Source: Nitratireductor soli
Lineage (GTDB): Bacteria > Pseudomonadota > Alphaproteobacteria > Rhizobiales > Rhizobiaceae
Length of the DNA stretch: 64,000 bases
NCBI RefSeq assembly: GCF_001050155.1
Contig: NZ_LFVY01000005.1
Coordinates: forward strand, 62,001 to 126,000
Reading direction: 5' to 3'
A program made the position numbers and the translations under genes. This document shows, piece by piece, positions 60,369-64,000 of this stretch. The notes beneath the pieces are model-generated. The model searched no databases and was not told the origin of the DNA. It saw nothing but the letters and a program-made list of their open reading frames with translations. Each line of letters opens with the position of its first letter. The stretch's first letter is position 1.

Positions 60369-61063
60369 GCGGTTTCGGCCAGCGCCTTGGTCTTCGCCTG
60401 GTATTCGGGCGCGACGAGGCCGGCGGAAATCACCAGCTTGGCCCCCTCCTCGACCGTCATCTTCAGTTCGATGACGTCAGCTTTGGGCACGAAGAGGAGA
60501 TAGCCCGAAGTGGGGTTCGGCGTCGTCGGCAGGAACACGGCGATGGTCTGGCCGGCGTCCTCCTCGATCTGCGCCTGCACCTCGCCGCGCGTTTCCGTGG
60601 CGATGAAGACCAGCGCCCATAGGCCCTTGCGCGGATATTCGATGAGGCCGACCTTCTTGAACGTGTCGGAGCGCTCCGACAGCACGGTCTCGAGGATCTG
60701 CTTCAGGCCGCGATAGACGCTGCGCACCAGGGGCATGCGTCCGAGAATGTTCTCGCCAATCGAAATGACCGTGCGGCCGATGAAATTGGCCGTCAGGAAG
60801 CCGACGAGGGTGATGACGATCAGCGCGACGATCAGGCCAAAACCCGGCACGGGAAACGGCAGGTAATAGTCGGGACTATAGCGCAGCGGGATGTAGGGTT
60901 TGACCCAGGAATCGACCCAGCCGATCATCGACCACGCCAGATAGGCGGTGATGGCGAGCGGTGCGGTGACGATCAGGCCCGTGAAGAAATAGTTGCGCAG
61001 GCGGGTCATGGTGCGAAAACGGGCCTCGATATGGCGGAGCAACGGAAAGTGCCCGGCGGACAC
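60320..61063 (-). CDS. DUF502 domain-containing membrane protein
   Basis: This encodes up to 247 aa. Two N-terminal membrane helices (FFTGLIVTAPLAITAYLAWS, and GLIVALIVITLVGFLTANFI) flank a periplasmic loop, followed by the family core GRTVISIGENILGRMPLVRS and a soluble C-terminal domain with PTTPNPTSGYLLFVP. Function is unknown; the gene is conserved between recG and glmS in Rhizobiales. A start at 61009 (MTRLRNYFF) is likely the real one, since the first 18 residues are not typical. It is convergent with, and overlaps, recG. Confidence 0.9.
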   Translation of the reverse strand: MSAGHFPLLRHIEARFRTMTRLRNYFFTGLIVTAPLAITAYLAWSMIGWVDSWVKPYIPLRYSPDYYLPFPVPGFGLIVALIVITLVGFLTANFIGRTVISIGENILGRMPLVRSVYRGLKQILETVLSERSDTFKKVGLIEYPRKGLWALVFIATETRGEVQAQIEEDAGQTIAVFLPTTPNPTSGYLLFVPKADVIELKMTVEEGAKLVISAGLVAPEYQAKTKALAETAQPARSKRTASSRPNR

Positions 61064-61123
61064 TAATCCACCGGGCTCGATAATAGAATAGTTTTTCCTG
61101 CCGCTCTGTGGCGGATTTGCGGC

Positions 61124-62947
61124 TTATTCGACCGTGACCGACTTTGCCAGGTTGCGCGGCTGGTCGACATCCGTGCCCATGATGACGGCGGTATGATAGG
61201 CGAGCAATTGCACGGGCAATGCGTAGACGATCGGCGCGACGAATTCGGGCACGTCCGGCATGATGATCGTCTCGAGCGTTTTAAGCGTCGCTCTTGCCGC
61301 ACCCTTCTCGTCGGTGATCAGGATGATCCTGCCGCCGCGCGCGGCGACTTCCTGCATGTTGGAGACGGTTTTTTCAAAGATGCGGTCATAGGGCGCGATG
61401 ACGATGACCGGCATCTGCTCGTCGATCAGGGCGATCGGCCCGTGCTTCAACTCGCCGGCCGCATAGCCCTCGGCATGAATATAGGAGATTTCCTTCAGCT
61501 TCAGCGCGCCCTCCATGGCGAGCGGATAGCTGGTGTCGCGGCCAAGATAGAGCACATGGCGCACATGGGAAAGTTCGCGCGCCACCGTCTCGATGCGGTC
61601 GCTGAGCTTCAGCGCCTGGGCGGCGTAGCGCGGCGCTTCGGAGAGCTGGCGGACGAAATCGCGCTCCTGGTCGGCGCTGATGGTGCCGCGCGCCTTGGCC
61701 GCCTTCAATGCCAGCGAGGCCAGAACCGAAAGCTGGCAGGTGAAGGCCTTGGTCGAGGCGACGCCGATCTCGGGACCGGCCAATGTCGGGAAGATGCCGT
61801 CGCTCTCGCGGGCGATGGTCGATTCGCGCACGTTGACGATGGCCGAAATCGGCACGCCCTCGCTTCGGCAATAGCGCAGCGAGGCGAGCGTGTCGGCGGT
61901 TTCGCCCGATTGCGAGATGAACAACGCGGCGCTGTCCTTCGACAGCGGCATCTCGCGGTAGCGGAACTCCGAGGCGATGTCGATATCGACCGGCAGCCGC
62001 GCATAGCGCTCGAACCAGTATTTGCCGATCAATCCAGCCAGGTAGGCCGTGCCGCAGGCGGAGATTGCGATGCGGTCGATCTTGGCGAAGTCGAACGGCA
62101 GATCGAAATTTCCCACCGTACCGGCGCTGAAATCCAGATAATGCGCCAGCGTGTGCGAAATCACCTCCGGCTGCTCATGGATTTCCTTTTCCATGAAATG
62201 GCGGTGGTTGCCCTTGTCGACCATCAGGCTGGTGCCGATGGATTGCTGCCGCTGGCGCGCGACGGGCTTGCCGTCCATGTCGAAGATCTCGATGCCGGAG
62301 CGCCGCACCACCACCCAATCGCCGTCTTCCAGATAGGTGATGGCGTTGGTGAAGGGGGCCAGCGCGATGGCGTCCGAGCCCAGATACATCTCGCCGTCGC
62401 CATGACCGACGGCCAGCGGCGGGCCGTTGCGCGCGCCGACGATGAGGTCGTCGTCGCCGCGGAACATGATGGCCAGAGCGAAGGCGCCGCGCAGCTGTTT
62501 CAGCGCGGCGAACGCGGCGTCCCTGGGGGCGGCACCGGAGCGCAGCTCGCGGGCGATCAGATGCGCCACGACCTCGGTGTCGGTCTGCGAGGAGAAGACG
62601 AAGCCCTGCCCGGTCAACTCGTCGCGCAGCTCGGAAAAATTCTCGATGATGCCGTTGTGGACGATGGCCACGTCGTCGGCGAAATGCGGATGGGCGTTGG
62701 TCTCGTTGGGCACGCCATGGGTCGCCCAGCGCGTGTGTCCGATGCCGATCAGGCCGCCCAGCGGCTCCGCGCCCAGACGCCGTTCCAGATTGACCAGCTT
62801 GCCCTCGGCGCGGCGGCGCGCCAGATGGCCGTGTTCGATGGTGGCGACGCCCGCCGAATCATAACCGCGATATTCGAGGCGCTTTAGCGCATCGACGATC
62901 AGAGGGGCGACCGGCGTATGCCCGACAATGCCAACGATTCCACACAT
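61124..62947 (-). CDS. glmS: Glutamine-fructose-6-phosphate aminotransferase (isomerizing)
   Basis: This encodes the 607-aa enzyme making glucosamine-6-phosphate from fructose-6-phosphate and glutamine, first step of UDP-GlcNAc synthesis. The N-terminal Cys2 of MCGIVGIVG is the glutaminase nucleophile. The glutaminase domain spans residues 1-240 (with HTRWATHG) and the two SIS isomerase domains follow (ACGTAYLAG, and SQSGETADTL). It ends LAKSVTVE, the conserved tail. It is 187 bp downstream of glmU on the same strand, a compact cell-wall precursor pair. No riboswitch is expected in this phylum and none is seen. Confidence 0.97.
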   Translation of the reverse strand: MCGIVGIVGHTPVAPLIVDALKRLEYRGYDSAGVATIEHGHLARRRAEGKLVNLERRLGAEPLGGLIGIGHTRWATHGVPNETNAHPHFADDVAIVHNGIIENFSELRDELTGQGFVFSSQTDTEVVAHLIARELRSGAAPRDAAFAALKQLRGAFALAIMFRGDDDLIVGARNGPPLAVGHGDGEMYLGSDAIALAPFTNAITYLEDGDWVVVRRSGIEIFDMDGKPVARQRQQSIGTSLMVDKGNHRHFMEKEIHEQPEVISHTLAHYLDFSAGTVGNFDLPFDFAKIDRIAISACGTAYLAGLIGKYWFERYARLPVDIDIASEFRYREMPLSKDSAALFISQSGETADTLASLRYCRSEGVPISAIVNVRESTIARESDGIFPTLAGPEIGVASTKAFTCQLSVLASLALKAAKARGTISADQERDFVRQLSEAPRYAAQALKLSDRIETVARELSHVRHVLYLGRDTSYPLAMEGALKLKEISYIHAEGYAAGELKHGPIALIDEQMPVIVIAPYDRIFEKTVSNMQEVAARGGRIILITDEKGAARATLKTLETIIMPDVPEFVAPIVYALPVQLLAYHTAVIMGTDVDQPRNLAKSVTVE

Positions 62948-63134
62948 GTGACGGCCCTAGCCTCCCACCGAATTTGCCCAAGACCCAATCCTGCCGTTCT
63001 TCTAGAGCGCCGGCGAAGCGGGTAAAAATCAACAAGTCTTTCAGTCCATTTCAGCTTCAGCGGGTAACGGACGCTATGGATATCCGTACCGCAACCGTCT
63101 TGAAACTCCGTTACGCAAATCCGCTCAAGGCGCT
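62948..63134. other. glmU-glmS intergenic region
   Basis: 187 bp without a gene. It contains GTAACGGA and TCCGTTAC arms about 45 bp apart (63063-63115) and an AT-richer patch (AAAAATCAACAAGTCTTTCAG) that may be the glmS promoter. Confidence 0.35.
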
Positions 63135-64000
63135 TTATTTCTTCGCCTTCAGCGCGGCCAGCCGCTCGCGCAACCGCTTGCCAAAACCTTCGCGTGTCGA
63201 CTGGCGCGCACGGCCGAAAGCCAGGGCGTCGGCGGGCACCGATTCGGTGATGACGCTGCCCGAGGCGATATAGGCGCCGGCGCCGATGGTGACCGGGGCG
63301 ACGAGCGAGGAATTGGTGCCGACAAAGGCGCCGGGCTCGACATCGGTGAAATGTTTCGAGAACCCGTCATAGTTGCAGGTGATGGTGCCGGCGCCGATAT
63401 TGGCCTTCGCGCCGATCCGCGCGTCGCCGATATAGGACAGATGCGGAACCTTGGCGCCCGGCTCTATGCGCGCCTTCTTGATCTCGACGAAATTGCCGAT
63501 CTTGGCGCCCGTCATGATTTCCGCGCCGGGCCGCAACCGGGCGAAAGGACCAATCGCGGCGCCGTCTTCCACGCGCGCCTCCTCAATGTGACAGCAGGCG
63601 TGGATGACGACATTGGCGCCGATGACGGCGCCCGGACCGAAGAAGACGTTCGGCTCCAGAACCGTATCCGCGCCGATCACCGTGTCATGGGCGAAGAATA
63701 CGGTTTCGGGGGCGATCATCGTCACGCCATCGAGCATCGCCTGCCGGCGGCGGCGGCGCTGCCAGATGGCTTCGGCCTCCGCCAGCTCGGCGCGGTTGTT
63801 GATGCCCAGCGCGCTTTCGAAATCTGCCTCGATGGCGCGCACCGTCATGCCCTGCCCGGCGGCGATCTCGACAATGTCCGTCAGATAATACTCGCCCTTG
63901 GCGTTGTCGTTGCCGACGGCGTCGAGCAGCGACAGGGCTTTTGCACCGGCAATGGCCATCGCTCCGCCGTTGCAAAAGGTGATGCGCCGCTCCTCGTCCG
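63135..64000 (-). CDS. glmU: Bifunctional N-acetylglucosamine-1-phosphate uridyltransferase / acetyltransferase (3' part)
   Basis: The window holds the C-terminal 288 or so codons; the N-terminal uridyltransferase half lies beyond the edge. The visible part starts in the end of the pyrophosphorylase domain ([18 protein letters not shown], then [16 protein letters not shown], with [14 protein letters not shown]). It continues into the left-handed beta-helix acetyltransferase with hexapeptide repeats ([20 protein letters not shown]) and the conserved [13 protein letters not shown] and [12 protein letters not shown]. It makes UDP-GlcNAc from the glmS pathway product. Stop at 63135. Confidence 0.96.
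   Translation of the reverse strand, partial: DEERRITFCNGGAMAIAGAKALSLLDAVGNDNAKGEYYLTDIVEIAAGQGMTVRAIEADFESALGINNRAELAEAEAIWQRRRRRQAMLDGVTMIAPETVFFAHDTVIGADTVLEPNVFFGPGAVIGANVVIHACCHIEEARVEDGAAIGPFARLRPGAEIMTGAKIGNFVEIKKARIEPGAKVPHLSYIGDARIGAKANIGAGTITCNYDGFSKHFTDVEPGAFVGTNSSLVAPVTIGAGAYIASGSVITESVPADALAFGRARQSTREGFGKRLRERLAALKAKK

Noticed and set aside
62948-63134. Possible glmS ribozyme upstream of glmS
   Set aside because: The glmS ribozyme is a Gram-positive element, and the spacer shows neither its pseudoknot core nor its length.

Overview
The window comes from an alphaproteobacterium of the order Hyphomicrobiales (Rhizobiales), most likely a Phyllobacteriaceae/Mesorhizobium-like genome. 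Reasons: high G+C; the gene order mfd-sdhE-recG-DUF502-glmS-glmU; phosphatidylcholine synthase; an IalB-like secreted protein; HspQ; and a transfer/excision module resembling that of rhizobial integrative and conjugative elements (ICEs). The species cannot be fixed from the sequence alone.

Region 1 (about 1-11.2 kb, nearly all minus strand) is the maintenance and transfer-control backbone of an ICE or plasmid-like element. In transcription order it holds a ParB-like protein, a small membrane protein, a FitA/VapC toxin-antitoxin pair, an ABM monooxygenase, DUF736, DUF932, a DUF6499/DUF2285 activator split by a +1 frameshift (FseA-like), an AlpA/RdfS-like excisionase, RepA, ParA, a ribbon-helix-helix protein, DUF2840, a TraF-like S26 peptidase and a second DUF736. 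The repA gene carries iteron-like repeats. A 286-bp leader is duplicated almost exactly in front of the DUF932 and ParB-like genes. No integrase, relaxase, tRNA or att site is visible here.

Region 2 (11.2-24.8 kb) is a defence island. A plus-strand RloC/PrrC-like ATPase converges on an eight-junction minus-strand operon: half-size HsdS, HsdM, GIY-YIG nuclease, HsdS, RNase H-fold-like protein, Ser/Thr kinase, DUF4917 (SIR2-like), HsdR and a YgjP-like metallopeptidase. Most junctions overlap by 4 bp, so the kinase, the RNase H-like protein and DUF4917 are wired into a type I restriction operon.

Region 3 (24.8-26.9 kb) looks like a junction: a decayed tag (3-methyladenine glycosylase) gene, a GFA-family protein, a small membrane protein and gene-poor DNA.

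Region 4 (26.9-32.7 kb) is a five-gene peptide-type ABC importer operon. Region 5 (32.9-38.2 kb, minus strand) is a compact export locus: an M3-like metallopeptidase with a possible HlyC-like tail, a HlyC-type acyltransferase, a glycine-rich double-glycine peptide, a peptidase-less ABC exporter and an HlyD adaptor. It is preceded by a very AT-rich promoter region and is my main candidate for an undescribed secreted, possibly acylated peptide system.

Region 6 (38.5-64 kb) is ordinary chromosome: speD-speE, a GST, a BMP-family (nucleoside-type) ABC importer, pcs, a DUF1326/DUF2182 pair, a UbiH-like monooxygenase, an AEC transporter, hspQ, an IalB-like gene, an orphan YejA-like binding protein, a DsbA-like protein, mfd, sdhE, recG, DUF502, glmS and the 3' part of glmU.
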